From Pseudomonadota bacterium (GTDB lineage Bacteria > Pseudomonadota > Gammaproteobacteria > Pseudomonadales > Moraxellaceae), in contig JAJZHK010000017.1 in the NCBI GenBank assembly GCA_021804565.1, positions 1 through 52,995 of the forward strand: a DNA stretch of 52,995 bases, in the 5' to 3' direction. The position numbers and the translations under genes are program-made. Below, piece after piece: positions 43,528 through 52,227 of the stretch. The notes under the pieces are model-generated. The model ran no database searches. It saw only the letters and a program-made list of their open reading frames with translations, and was not told the DNA's origin. The stretch's first letter is position 1. The number at the start of each line of letters is the position of its first letter.

Positions 43528-44406
43528 CTACTCCGTGCTTAGCATGCGCGAAAGCTGACGATCCTTGTGATCCCAGAGGTGGGCGATCCATGCCTGGAAC
43601 CTCTGCCTGTATTGCATATCCTGTTCGTAGTCGCCCTGCCGGCACTCGACAGGGATATCGAGCTGGCGTACTTCGATATGCACCGCCTGCAGGCGACCAC
43701 AGGCCAAGTCCCACAGGGTGGGGATGCCCGCCGGGTAGGCGATGGTGACGTCGAGCACGCTGTGGATCTTAGCATCCATAGCGCGCAGGACGAAGGCCAC
43801 GCCACCGGTTTTGGGCTTGAGCAGATGGCGGTAGGGCGAGTCTTGTTCAGCTTGTTTGCTGGGGCTAAAGCGTGTGCCCTCCATAAAGTTGACGATGGCC
43901 ACCGGATGTTCCTGGAAATGGGCGCAGGCGGCGCGGGTGCGGGCGAGATCTTCACCGCGCTTTTGCGGATGCCGTTCGAGATAGGCGGGTGAGTAGCGCT
44001 TCATGAACGGCATGTTCAAGGCTCGGCAAGCGAGGCCGAGAAAAGGAAAGTAGAGCAGCTCATATTTGAGAAAAAAGCGCAGAAAAGGCAGTTTCAGATG
44101 AAAAATATGGAAGAGGATGATGATGTCGACCCAGGACTGATGATTGGCCAGGACCAGGTGCCAGGCTTGGCGGTTCAGCTCAGGCATCTGTACCTGCCAG
44201 CGTATCGATGGGGTGAGGGTGCTCAGGATCAGTGACCAGACACGCACCCAGTCCTCGGCGATCTTTTCCACGAACTGCTGGATTGGGGTGCGCCAGCTGG
44301 CCGCTGAGACAGGGATCAGGAGAGAAAATAGAACGATCAAGCTGCCATGTACCGCCGTATTGAGAAATCCCACCATCAAAAAGAACATTCCGCGTAGGGA
44401 CGCCAT
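43528..44406 (-). CDS. LPLAT-family acyltransferase (YihG-like)
   Basis: 292 residues from the ATG at 44406. An N-terminal membrane segment (GMFFLMVGFLNTAVHGSLIVLFSLLIP) precedes the 1-acylglycerol-phosphate acyltransferase motifs NHQSWVDI (HxxxxD) and NFMEGTRFS (EGTR). It resembles E. coli YihG, a poly(A)/lysophospholipid acyltransferase-family protein. Likely acylates lysophosphatidic acid. First gene of a minus-strand series: the stop is 2 bp before the DUF349 gene start. Confidence 0.88.
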   Translation of the reverse strand: MASLRGMFFLMVGFLNTAVHGSLIVLFSLLIPVSAASWRTPIQQFVEKIAEDWVRVWSLILSTLTPSIRWQVQMPELNRQAWHLVLANHQSWVDIIILFHIFHLKLPFLRFFLKYELLYFPFLGLACRALNMPFMKRYSPAYLERHPQKRGEDLARTRAACAHFQEHPVAIVNFMEGTRFSPSKQAEQDSPYRHLLKPKTGGVAFVLRAMDAKIHSVLDVTIAYPAGIPTLWDLACGRLQAVHIEVRQLDIPVECRQGDYEQDMQYRQRFQAWIAHLWDHKDRQLSRMLSTE

Positions 44407-44509
44407 GGACACAGTTCCGCTATAAAATGGCCTGGGCGAGATTATAGTCGTCAGCAGGCGCATGGGGTCAACCCAAATACGTCGTCGGTAGCCTGGGTGA
44501 GCTCATGGT

Positions 44510-46471
44510 TTAGCGCAGCTCTTGCTGAGGGATCCTGGCCAAGCGCAGCCAGCGCTGCACCAGTGGACTGACCTGCTGCGGTGGTGGACCTATCCAGAGG
44601 CTGCGTGCACGTGCGCGACTCAAGCCCACGTAGGCCAGGCGTAAGGCCTCGTCTTCCTGCAAGCGTAGCTGTGCTTGGTGGTGCTCGGGCTCAGTTTTGT
44701 CGTTGTGACGCAGCAGATGGCGCCAGGCCTGGAGGCGTGGCCGCGGGATGTCGCCGAGGAGGACGGTGACCTCGGCTTCAAGACCTTTGGCAGCGTGTAT
44801 GCTGCTCAGCGTGTAGTTTTGTGTGGGCGCGAGCCGCAGCTTTAAGGCCTCCAGCAGGCACAGACGTGCGCTCATGATCAGGATCCCGGTGGCGTTCTGG
44901 TCGATGCTCTTGAGCAGATTCAGGATGGCCGGCCAGGCTGCATCATCGATGCTGAGGCTATGGATGCCTGGATGGTAGGCATAGAGAAGAGCATCGGCGG
45001 CGGCCGGACCGGCCTGCGCGCGCACCGGGCGTCGACTGCGTCGATGCAGACCTTCGAGCATGCACAGACTCGCCGCCACGATAGGCTGGGTGCTGCGAAA
45101 GTTGTCCGTCAGCACGATATCGGCATAAGCCGAGGCAGGTGTGCACCAGTGCCGACGCAGATCGAGCAGGGGCTCGGGCGTGGCGCCCCGCCAGCCATAG
45201 ATGGCCTGCCAGTCATCACCGATGGCCATGACACTGATGCTCTGGCCCTGCGCCTGCAGGCAGCGTTGATGGGCGCACAGCCAATGCAGGGGTGGCCGAC
45301 TGAGATCTTGCGCTTCATCGATCAGGATATGCGTCAGTCGCGGATCGGGCCGTTCGACACGCTCTAAAAAAAGACGATCGTAGGTGCACAGACCCTGCTG
45401 GTCCATCCGGCTCAGCAAACCCCTCATGAAACTGCGCAAGACCTGCAGGAACAGAAGCTCCTGACGATGCTCGGCGTGCTGCGCTGACGGCGGCGAGGTT
45501 TGTCCCAGCATCAGCAGAAGCTGGGCATGCTGGCCGAGGTGTTCAAAGAGGGGACGGCCCTGGGACTCGCCGGGAGCGAGCACCCAACGCAGTGGCGCAG
45601 CGCCAGGTCGGGGAGCGTGCCAGCATCCTTGCCGCCAGGCGTCGACCTCGTGCGCGTCCAGCCAGAGCGCATGGGCAGGGGCTTCGCGCAGAAAACGCCA
45701 GCGTCGGGCACGTGTGCGTGGATCTTCGCGGTTGAAGGCACTGTCCATGAACAGGTAGCAGCTGTCGCTGCGGGCATGGGCGTGCAGATCGCTGCCAGGT
45801 AGCGGTACCGGCTGTGCCGGCCGCTCCAGGTGGCTGAGAACGTAAGCTGCGTCAGCGCGGGCCCGTGCCGCCGAGATGGTCACGGCCGGAGCGGGGTTCA
45901 GTGTGGTCAGCAGTTCCTGAACCTGATGACGGAACTTCGGCTGATCACGCCATAGCTGCAGATAGACCTGGCGCATCAAGGCCAAACCCTCGACGCTGTG
46001 CTGAGACTCCAGATCGATGAGGCGGGTGGCCGCGCGCTGCCCCATGAGACGGGCATGAAAGGTGCTGATGGGGTGGTCGGCAGGCGTCGGAATATCGCTC
46101 CATTGCAGCGCCTCTGCCCAGCGCTGCAGGCGTTGACGCAGGTCTTGCGCACTGGCGCGGGTGAAACTGAACAGACTGATCTGCTGCGCTGGCAGTTGCA
46201 GATGGCGCAGCATCAGCAGCAGACGCAAGAGCAGGGCCGTGGATTTGCCTGAGCCGGCGCCAGCGAGCACCCGGCTGACCGCCTGCGGGCAGAGTATCAT
46301 CCGCCATTGCTCGGGACTGGGCGCGGCGATCAGTCCTTTTTCAAGCAGGCGCTGCACATCGGCGCGCATCGCCGCTTCCTGATCGGCGCCGATGCTGAAA
46401 GTGTGGCTGCGTACATGGACGCAGGCCTCACGATGAGGGGCGAGTATCTGGTCAAGCAGGGGCCAGCCCAT
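44510..46471 (-). CDS. UvrD/Rep-like SF1A DNA helicase
   Basis: 653 residues from the ATG at 46471, which has AGGAA about 8 bp upstream; in-frame starts up to 46537 exist. Motifs: Walker A GAGSGKST (71-78), Ia SFTRASAQDLRQRL, II LIDEAQDLS, III GDDWQAIYGWRG, IV DNFRSTQPI, V SSIHAAKGLEAEVTVLLG, VI LAYVGLSRARARSLWIG. Shorter than UvrD (720) and Rep (673), with an atypical middle region between Ia and II. A 3'-5' helicase role in repair is expected. It does not look like the main UvrD, and no partner gene is adjacent. Confidence 0.85.
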   Translation of the reverse strand: MGWPLLDQILAPHREACVHVRSHTFSIGADQEAAMRADVQRLLEKGLIAAPSPEQWRMILCPQAVSRVLAGAGSGKSTALLLRLLLMLRHLQLPAQQISLFSFTRASAQDLRQRLQRWAEALQWSDIPTPADHPISTFHARLMGQRAATRLIDLESQHSVEGLALMRQVYLQLWRDQPKFRHQVQELLTTLNPAPAVTISAARARADAAYVLSHLERPAQPVPLPGSDLHAHARSDSCYLFMDSAFNREDPRTRARRWRFLREAPAHALWLDAHEVDAWRQGCWHAPRPGAAPLRWVLAPGESQGRPLFEHLGQHAQLLLMLGQTSPPSAQHAEHRQELLFLQVLRSFMRGLLSRMDQQGLCTYDRLFLERVERPDPRLTHILIDEAQDLSRPPLHWLCAHQRCLQAQGQSISVMAIGDDWQAIYGWRGATPEPLLDLRRHWCTPASAYADIVLTDNFRSTQPIVAASLCMLEGLHRRSRRPVRAQAGPAAADALLYAYHPGIHSLSIDDAAWPAILNLLKSIDQNATGILIMSARLCLLEALKLRLAPTQNYTLSSIHAAKGLEAEVTVLLGDIPRPRLQAWRHLLRHNDKTEPEHHQAQLRLQEDEALRLAYVGLSRARARSLWIGPPPQQVSPLVQRWLRLARIPQQELR

Positions 46472-46582
46472 CTTTGTTCTTTCCTGCACTAGCATCCGGG
46501 TCAATAGGCCAAGCATTGCAGTCATTGGCAGCGTCACCGTTTCGAATTTAATCTGCGCAGGTGTCCAAAAGGAGATGTTGAG

Positions 46583-47764
46583 ATGTCCGGCCCATTACAA
46601 AGTTTACGTGTACTCGATTTTTCGACCTTGCTGCCGGGGCCTTTCGCCAGCATGATGCTCGCCGACATGGGTGCAGATGTGCTGCGCATCGAGTCGCCGC
46701 AACGCGCCGATCTGGTGCGCTGGATGCCGCCTTTCGTCGACGGCGTGTCGGTGGTCCACGCGCACCTGAACCGTAATAAGAAGAGCCTGGCGGTCGATCT
46801 CAAAAGCGAGTCGGGGCGGCAGATCATCTTCCGTCTGTTGCAGCAATACGACGTCGTCATCGAGCAATTCCGCCCCGGAGTCATGCAAAGACTAGGGCTG
46901 GACGAGTCCAGTCTGCGTCAGCACTGCCCGCAGTTGATCTATTGCTCGATCACCGGTTATGGGCAGACCGGGCCCTACCGGGATCGGGCCGGCCATGATC
47001 TCAATTACCTGGCTTTGGCCGGTGCCCTCAGTTACAACGGCCGCAAGGCAAGCGGACCGCAGGCTTTATCGGTGCAGTTTGCAGACTTGGCCGGCGGCTC
47101 GGCACATGCGGTCATCGCCATTTTGGCGGCCGCTTTGCATCGCCAGCAGACGGGCGAGGGGCAGGCGATCGATATCAGCATGACCGACGCAGCTTTTGCT
47201 TTGCAGCCCCTGGCCACGGCGGCCACTTTGGTCAGTGGCCAGAGTCCGCAATTGGAAGCTGAGACCCTCAATGGCGGCGGTTTTTATGACTGTTATGCCT
47301 GTGCCGATGGTGCTTATCTTGCCGTCGCAGGTCTGGAGCCGCAGTTTACGCAGGCGTTTTTGACGGCCCTGGGTCGTCCCGATCTCCTGCCGCTGTCTTT
47401 GGCGCACGCCGATGCCCAGGCGATGCAGCAGCTCAAGGAAGGTATTGCCCAGGCCTTACTTCGCCATCCTCGCCAGCACTGGCTGGACGTTTTTGCTGAG
47501 GTGGATGCTTGTGTCGAACCGGTGCTCAGTCTCCATGAAGCGGCTCAGCATCCGCAGCTGCAGGCACGATCGATGGTGGTCGATGTCGCCTGCGGCGCCA
47601 CCCGCTTGCCGCAGGCCGCCAGTCCTTTGCGCTTTTCACGTACACCGGTGAGTTATCGGCAGGCCGGTGCTGCTCTCGGCGCCGATACTGAGGCGGTTCT
47701 GCTCAGCCTGGGCTATGAGGCCGGGCAGATCGCCGACTGGCGACGCCAGGGTCTCATCGCCTGA
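46583..47764 (+). CDS. CaiB/BaiF family protein, alpha-methylacyl-CoA racemase-like
   Basis: 393 residues. Class III CoA-transferase fold (GPLQSLRVLDFSTLLPGPFASMMLADMGADVLRIE). The residues used by alpha-methylacyl-CoA racemases are present: His138 (GHDLNY), Asp168 (FADLAGGS) and Glu252 (GLEPQF). That favours 2-methylacyl-CoA racemase over a CoA-transferase. Such enzymes allow beta-oxidation of branched chains. AAGGAG 8 bp upstream. The last 11 bp overlap the convergent TPR gene. Confidence 0.88.
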   Translation: MSGPLQSLRVLDFSTLLPGPFASMMLADMGADVLRIESPQRADLVRWMPPFVDGVSVVHAHLNRNKKSLAVDLKSESGRQIIFRLLQQYDVVIEQFRPGVMQRLGLDESSLRQHCPQLIYCSITGYGQTGPYRDRAGHDLNYLALAGALSYNGRKASGPQALSVQFADLAGGSAHAVIAILAAALHRQQTGEGQAIDISMTDAAFALQPLATAATLVSGQSPQLEAETLNGGGFYDCYACADGAYLAVAGLEPQFTQAFLTALGRPDLLPLSLAHADAQAMQQLKEGIAQALLRHPRQHWLDVFAEVDACVEPVLSLHEAAQHPQLQARSMVVDVACGATRLPQAASPLRFSRTPVSYRQAGAALGADTEAVLLSLGYEAGQIADWRRQGLIA

Positions 47765-48443
47765 GGCCTCGGCGGGCACGCTCGATCCACGTAGCGTAGA
47801 GTGCTCCATAGGCGCGGCCATTGTCGCGAGCCGACTCGATGATACTGCGATAGAGCCCGTCGGCTTCCTCGTGCCGGCCCTGTCGTGCCAGGTACTCGGC
47901 AAGGCGGCAGCGCACTTCTGGCCCCGGTCGTGATAGCAAGGCTCGGTAGGCCTGCTCACAGCCGGGGTCCTCGGTGGCGTCGAGGATGCGCGCGCGCAGC
48001 AGCGGTGTCTGCTCAGGCAGTGCTGTGCCGTGCAGGGCGTAGAGGCGCTCGAGATCCTGGCGAGCTGCGTCGATACGGCCCAGCTCCAGCAGCAAAGCTG
48101 CACGTGCCTGCAAAAGCAGAGCATCGCGATCACCTTGTGCCTGGTAGATCGCCAGGGCTTCGAGCTCGCGACCGCGCTGGATGAGGGCTTCACCGAGCGC
48201 CAGGGCGGTGGTGATGCTGGGCGTGCGCTGGTAGGCGCGCTGCAGGTCGGACAGGCTGACGGGTGGGCGGTAAGAGAGCGTGGCGCCTGCTGGCGCGCCC
48301 AGGAGCAGGCCGAGGAGATAGATCGCCGAGGACAAACCGGGCAGCAGGATGAAGGCGAGGATCCACCATGGCGAGCGGCCATGGCGCAAGACGTGTGCAG
48401 CCAGAGCAAGCTGCAAAACCAGAATAAACAGTGCGTAAGTCAT
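47754..48443 (-). CDS. Membrane-anchored TPR protein with PLDc_N-like N-terminus
   Basis: 229 residues. Two membrane segments (about 4-18 and 25-48, RSPWWILAFILLPGLSSAIYLLG) resemble the PLDc_N region of cardiolipin synthases, then helical TPR-like repeats (ALGEALIQRGRELEALAIYQAQ, AALLLELGRIDAARQDLERLYAL, LAEYLARQGRHEEADGLYRSII). Possibly a scaffold. Function unknown. Confidence 0.75.
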   Translation of the reverse strand: MTYALFILVLQLALAAHVLRHGRSPWWILAFILLPGLSSAIYLLGLLLGAPAGATLSYRPPVSLSDLQRAYQRTPSITTALALGEALIQRGRELEALAIYQAQGDRDALLLQARAALLLELGRIDAARQDLERLYALHGTALPEQTPLLRARILDATEDPGCEQAYRALLSRPGPEVRCRLAEYLARQGRHEEADGLYRSIIESARDNGRAYGALYATWIERARRGLRR

Positions 48444-48480
48444 GTGTTCAGGGATGTTGGGAATATTGATCGTGCTGGCA

Positions 48481-48532
48481 TTGCCTTCGCCCGGTGAAGT
48501 TCGTTATGCTGCATCTAGAGTAAAAACTCTAG
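48481..48532 (+). promoter_or_regulatory. Promoter and 18-bp palindromic operator of the SCP2-like/Fe-ADH operon
   Basis: -35 TTGCCT (48481-48486) and -10 TATGCT (48505-48510) with an 18-bp spacer. Directly after comes CTAGAGTAAAAACTCTAG (48515-48532), a perfect 7-bp inverted repeat around AAAA, placed across the expected start site near 48517. A repressor binding there would block initiation. Alternatively it forms a hairpin at the 5' end of the mRNA. Confidence 0.5.
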
Positions 48533-48553
48533 GTCTATGGAGATGACAAGTCT

Positions 48554-49078
48554 ATGGTTCTGGTGCAAAGGCTGCAAGCAAAAGCCGTACGGGCTTATGT
48601 GGAACTGATGATGGGGGTCATCGCGCGTGGACTCGTTGCGACGAGTTTGGAGGATGCCGAGGTTCAGCGTGAGGTGCAAGGCTTTCCCGAGGGCATGGTG
48701 CTGCAGTTTAAAGTGCTCCCGCTAGGGCCCAGCTTTGCCTTGCGGGTCAGCAAGCAGCGTTTTCATCTGCTCCGGCAAGAGCCGTCGCATGCTGACCTGC
48801 AAATATGCTTCAAGCATGTGACACACGCCTTTCTGGTCTTCTCTTTTCAGGAAAGTACGGCGCAGGCTTTTGCCCATGATCGCATGTACGTGTCCGGTGA
48901 CATTTCGCTGGCCATACGCCTGGTGCGTTGCCTGGGACGCATGGAAGCCCTGATCCTGCCGAAGATGGTGGCCGACCTTGCCATCAAGCGTTATCCATCG
49001 ATGTCGCTGCTGGCCAAACTGCAGGGCGCAGGCCGTATCTATGGTCGCCTTGCCTACAACATGACCCGTGGGGAGTAA
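48554..49078 (+). CDS. SCP2-like (sterol carrier) lipid-binding domain protein
   Basis: 174 residues, no signal peptide. The central part (GMVLQFKVLPLGPSFALRVSKQRFHLL ... ADLQICFKHVTHAFLVFSFQESTAQAFAHDRMYVSGDISLAIRLVRCLGRMEALILP) has the SCP2 pattern: a beta sheet followed by a GD-containing helix that closes a hydrophobic pocket. Such domains bind acyl-CoA or other lipids. Followed after 5 bp by an iron alcohol dehydrogenase, so a lipid-alcohol or aldehyde carrier role is attractive but inferred. Domain call is by pattern only. Confidence 0.65.
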   Translation: MVLVQRLQAKAVRAYVELMMGVIARGLVATSLEDAEVQREVQGFPEGMVLQFKVLPLGPSFALRVSKQRFHLLRQEPSHADLQICFKHVTHAFLVFSFQESTAQAFAHDRMYVSGDISLAIRLVRCLGRMEALILPKMVADLAIKRYPSMSLLAKLQGAGRIYGRLAYNMTRGE

Positions 49079-49083
49079 AACGC

Positions 49084-50271
49084 GTGAGCCACTCTTTTTA
49101 TGAATTTTTTTGTCCGGTCAAGGTCATCGCAGGGCACAAAGCCCTGGAGCACATTCCCTTCGAGCTGGGGACCTTGAAGTCCTCGCGTCCCATGATCATC
49201 ACCGACCGTGGCGTCGTCGAAGTCGGGCTCTTGCGTCACGTCGAGGAGGCTTTGAGTGCTTCCGGGCTCCAGGCGGCGGCCGTCTTTCAGGACGTGCCGG
49301 CCGATAGCAGCATGCAGGCGGTACAGCAAGCCGCTGCGTTGTATCGGGAGCATGCCTGCGACGCTATTTTGGCGGTCGGCGGTGGCTCGGTCATCGATAC
49401 CAGCAAAGGCGTCAATATACTCGTCTCCGAAGGCGGTGATGATCTGTATGCCTACGCCGGTGCCCACAATCTCACCCGGCCCCTGAAGCCGTTTTTTGTC
49501 ATCCCCACCACCGCCGGCACCGGCTCGGAGGTCACCATGGTGGCGGTGGTGTCCGATACGGAAAAGCACGTCAAGGTGCCGTTTACCTCCTATTTCCTTA
49601 TGCCGCATGCTGCTGTGCTGGATCCACGGATGACCCTGACCCTGCCGCCGCATCTGACCGCCATGACCGCCATGGACGCGATGACCCACGCCGTCGAGTC
49701 CTTTACCTGTATCGCCAGCAATCCGATCAGCGAGGTTTACGCTTACTCGGCGGTGCGCAAGATAGCCACCCACCTGCTGGCGGTGATGGACAAGCCGACG
49801 GATGCCGAGGGGCGTCTCGAACTGGCGCAAGCTTCGACCATGGCGGGTATTGCTTTTTCCAATGCCATGGTGGGCCTGGTGCACTCGCTGGGACATGCTT
49901 TGGGAGCCACCTGCCATCTGCCGCATGGCCTGTGCATGAACCTCTTCCTGCCTTATGTTCTGGAGTACAACAGGGAAAAGATCGCCCCGCGTCTGGCAGA
50001 GTTGCTATTGCCGCTGGCCGGCGCCGAGGTTTACGCAGCGACCCCGGCTGAGGCTCGTCCTGAACGTGCGATCAGCGTGTTGCGCCAGATGCGTGATGAA
50101 CTCTACCAGCGTTGCAAATTGCCCCGTACCCTGCAGGAAACCGGCCGCGTGCAACGTGATCAGCTGGCGCAGATTGCCGAGCGTGCGCTCAACGACGGCT
50201 CCATCATGTTCAATCCGCGCGAAGCAGATCTCAATGACCTGCGCGCGATACTTGAGGCTGCCTGGCGCTGA
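49084..50271 (+). CDS. Iron-containing alcohol dehydrogenase
   Basis: 395 residues with a GTG start at 49084, supported by GGGGAG at 49070-49075. Group III Fe-ADH: NAD-binding GGGSVIDTSKG, FVIPTTAGTGSEVT, metal-site motif DAMTHAVESF and the second signature MVGLVHSLGHALGATCHLPHGLCMN with the His ligands. Oxidises alcohols or reduces aldehydes. Coupling to the SCP2-like protein suggests a hydrophobic substrate such as a fatty alcohol. It ends 2 bp before the convergent PlsC gene. Confidence 0.92.
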   Translation: MSHSFYEFFCPVKVIAGHKALEHIPFELGTLKSSRPMIITDRGVVEVGLLRHVEEALSASGLQAAAVFQDVPADSSMQAVQQAAALYREHACDAILAVGGGSVIDTSKGVNILVSEGGDDLYAYAGAHNLTRPLKPFFVIPTTAGTGSEVTMVAVVSDTEKHVKVPFTSYFLMPHAAVLDPRMTLTLPPHLTAMTAMDAMTHAVESFTCIASNPISEVYAYSAVRKIATHLLAVMDKPTDAEGRLELAQASTMAGIAFSNAMVGLVHSLGHALGATCHLPHGLCMNLFLPYVLEYNREKIAPRLAELLLPLAGAEVYAATPAEARPERAISVLRQMRDELYQRCKLPRTLQETGRVQRDQLAQIAERALNDGSIMFNPREADLNDLRAILEAAWR

Positions 50272-50273
50272 GA

Positions 50274-51053
50274 TCAAGTCCGTGATGTGCTGAGGGCGCT
50301 GCGAATGGCGCGCTCAGCTTTTTCCAAAGCGGCATCGGCCCCGCCTTCCTGGGCAGGATCGATGGCCGGCATCAGGCGCCAGCAGATGTCGTGTCCCAGA
50401 CATAAAGGGAAGAGGCCGGTGGCGTTCATGCGCCAGGCACCATCGATGCAGATGGGAACGAGCAAAGCATCAGGGGCATTCTTGAGCAGGGTTTTGACGC
50501 CGGCACCGGCGAAGGCTTTCATCTGTCCGTCTTTGGCACGGGTCCCTTCCGGAAAGATCACCGCCGCACGTTTTTCCTCGGCGATCAGTCGCCCGAGACG
50601 GGCAATTTCACGTAAAGACTGGCGAGCATCCTTGCGATCGATCAGCGCGGCGCCGCTGTGGCGCAAATTGTAGGAGACGCTCGGCAGCGAGCGTGCCAGC
50701 TCCTGTTTGGCGACAAACGCCGGCTGATAGGCGCGCAGTAACCAGGAGATGCCGGAAATATCCACCGGATTCTGATGGTTGGCGACGACGATCAGGGGCC
50801 GCCCCTGCGGGGGCCAAGCCTGCACCTCGAGTCGGGGGCGTATGGCCAGAATTCGCAGACAAAGCAGCAGGGCGCCATTGAGCACATCGGCAACGCGCCG
50901 CCGCGCCGGCTCCCCGAGGAGATGTAGCGCGAGGACTTGTGCGACATGAAAAACTCCAAGTACGCCCCCCCAGCATATCCAGTAAAGGGTACTCAGTACC
51001 CAGGCTTTCAGCTTGCCCACCTTGGCTCCATAGACGTTCTTCGGGACGGCCAT
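50274..51053 (-). CDS. 1-acyl-sn-glycerol-3-phosphate acyltransferase (PlsC-like)
   Basis: 259 residues from the ATG at 51053. Motifs: NHQNPVD (HxxxxD), SVSYNLRHSGAALIDRKD, IFPEGTRAKDG and VPICIDGAWR, as in PlsC. An N-terminal membrane segment (LSTLYWICWGGVLGVFHVAQVLALHLL). Makes phosphatidic acid from lysophosphatidic acid. A second LPLAT-family gene (43528-44406) lies in the same window, so one may have a specialised substrate. Confidence 0.9.
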   Translation of the reverse strand: MAVPKNVYGAKVGKLKAWVLSTLYWICWGGVLGVFHVAQVLALHLLGEPARRRVADVLNGALLLCLRILAIRPRLEVQAWPPQGRPLIVVANHQNPVDISGISWLLRAYQPAFVAKQELARSLPSVSYNLRHSGAALIDRKDARQSLREIARLGRLIAEEKRAAVIFPEGTRAKDGQMKAFAGAGVKTLLKNAPDALLVPICIDGAWRMNATGLFPLCLGHDICWRLMPAIDPAQEGGADAALEKAERAIRSALSTSRT

Positions 51054-51132
51054 TCTAGCACGCTCAAGCCTAGGTCCGATGAAAGCTGGGAGGACTTTGA
51101 TGGTGATCATTTTTTCAGGGCCGCAGCCCTGT

Positions 51133-52125
51133 TCAGCCGTCGGGAAAACTGCCCGCAAAGGTTTCCTCGGGCTTGTCTTTTTCCTGTTTGAGGACGGTAC
51201 GCGCGACGAAGGTGATGAGCTGGCGCAGCCATTTATGGGCGGGGTGGGTGTGCAGCAGAGGACTCCAGGCCATCTTCAGCTCGAACTCGGGAATGAAGAA
51301 GGGGGTGGGTTTGAGCACCAGCAGAGGGTTTTCTGCTTGCAGGCGAGCGACGCGGGTCGGCAAGGTGGCGATGAGATCCTTGTTGAGCGCGAGCATGGCC
51401 GGCATCTGGTAGTGCCGGGTGAAAATGACGATCTTGCGTTTTTGACCGATGCGCTCGAGAGCCTGATCGATCCAGCCGAGACCGTCGGATTTGTCGGGAT
51501 CCATACCAAAACCCATGCCCATGCCGGTTTTGCTGACCCAGATATGATTGGCGTGCAGGTAGTTTTTCAGGCTGAGTCGTTGCGCAAATGGTGCATCGCG
51601 ATGCAAAAGGCAGGAGAAGGTGTCACTCCATACCGAGGTCTGGTAGAAGGACTGCGGCAGATCGAGAAAGCGGTTGATCGCCAGGTCGACTTTGCCCTGC
51701 TCAAGATCCTGGGCGGAGACGTCCGAGGGGGTGAGAAAGTCGAGCACCACCCCGGGGGCTTCCGAGCGCATGGCTTTGACCAGGGGCGGGATCAGGGTGG
51801 CCTCGGCGTAATCGGAAGCCATGATGCGGAAAACGCGATGGCTGTTGAAAGGACGGAATTCCTGCACAGGTTCGAGCAGGCGGTTCATGTCAGTCAGCAG
51901 ATGGCGCAGTTGGGGCATCAGCGCCCGGGCCCGCTCCGTTGGTGTCATGCCTGTCCGTGAGCGTATCAGCAGCGGGTCGTTGAACAGCTCTCGCAAACGC
52001 TTGAGTCCATTGGACATGGCCGGTTGCGAGATGCCGAGCTGTAAGGCGGCACGGGTGACGCTTTGTTCACGCAGCAGGGCATCGAGATAAACGAGAAGAT
52101 TGAGATCGATACGATCAATATTCAT
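51133..52125 (-). CDS. LysR-family transcriptional regulator
   Basis: 330 residues. The N-terminal winged helix ([59 protein letters not shown]) is canonical; the C-terminal inducer-binding domain follows. The NodD/NahR-like recognition-helix pattern ([14 protein letters not shown]) suggests that subclass. Divergent from aceA with a 102-bp AT-rich gap, so it may regulate isocitrate lyase and itself; inferred from position. Confidence 0.92.
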   Translation of the reverse strand: MNIDRIDLNLLVYLDALLREQSVTRAALQLGISQPAMSNGLKRLRELFNDPLLIRSRTGMTPTERARALMPQLRHLLTDMNRLLEPVQEFRPFNSHRVFRIMASDYAEATLIPPLVKAMRSEAPGVVLDFLTPSDVSAQDLEQGKVDLAINRFLDLPQSFYQTSVWSDTFSCLLHRDAPFAQRLSLKNYLHANHIWVSKTGMGMGFGMDPDKSDGLGWIDQALERIGQKRKIVIFTRHYQMPAMLALNKDLIATLPTRVARLQAENPLLVLKPTPFFIPEFELKMAWSPLLHTHPAHKWLRQLITFVARTVLKQEKDKPEETFAGSFPDG

Positions 52126-52227
52126 GGTTCTTATATTCTAAATAACCATCATAAATTGGATAAATTATGGCACAAGTCTTACAATCGCTCTACGTTCCAC
52201 GCCACCCACCTGATGAGGAGAAGCACT
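52126..52227 (+). promoter_or_regulatory. lysR-aceA intergenic region with an aceA promoter
   Basis: aceA: -35 TTGGAT (52156-52161), 18-bp spacer, -10 TACAAT (52180-52185), then GAGGAG (52215-52220) 7 bp before the ATG. The region is AT-rich with the direct repeat ATAAATT-GG-ATAAATT (52151-52166) overlapping the -35, a possible regulator site. On the minus strand TAGAAT (52140-52135) may serve lysR. Confidence 0.5.

Noticed and set aside
46583-47764. Formyl-CoA or carnitine CoA-transferase
   Set aside because: The active-site set His138/Asp168/Glu252 matches alpha-methylacyl-CoA racemases better, and no substrate-specific neighbours (frc, cai genes) are present.
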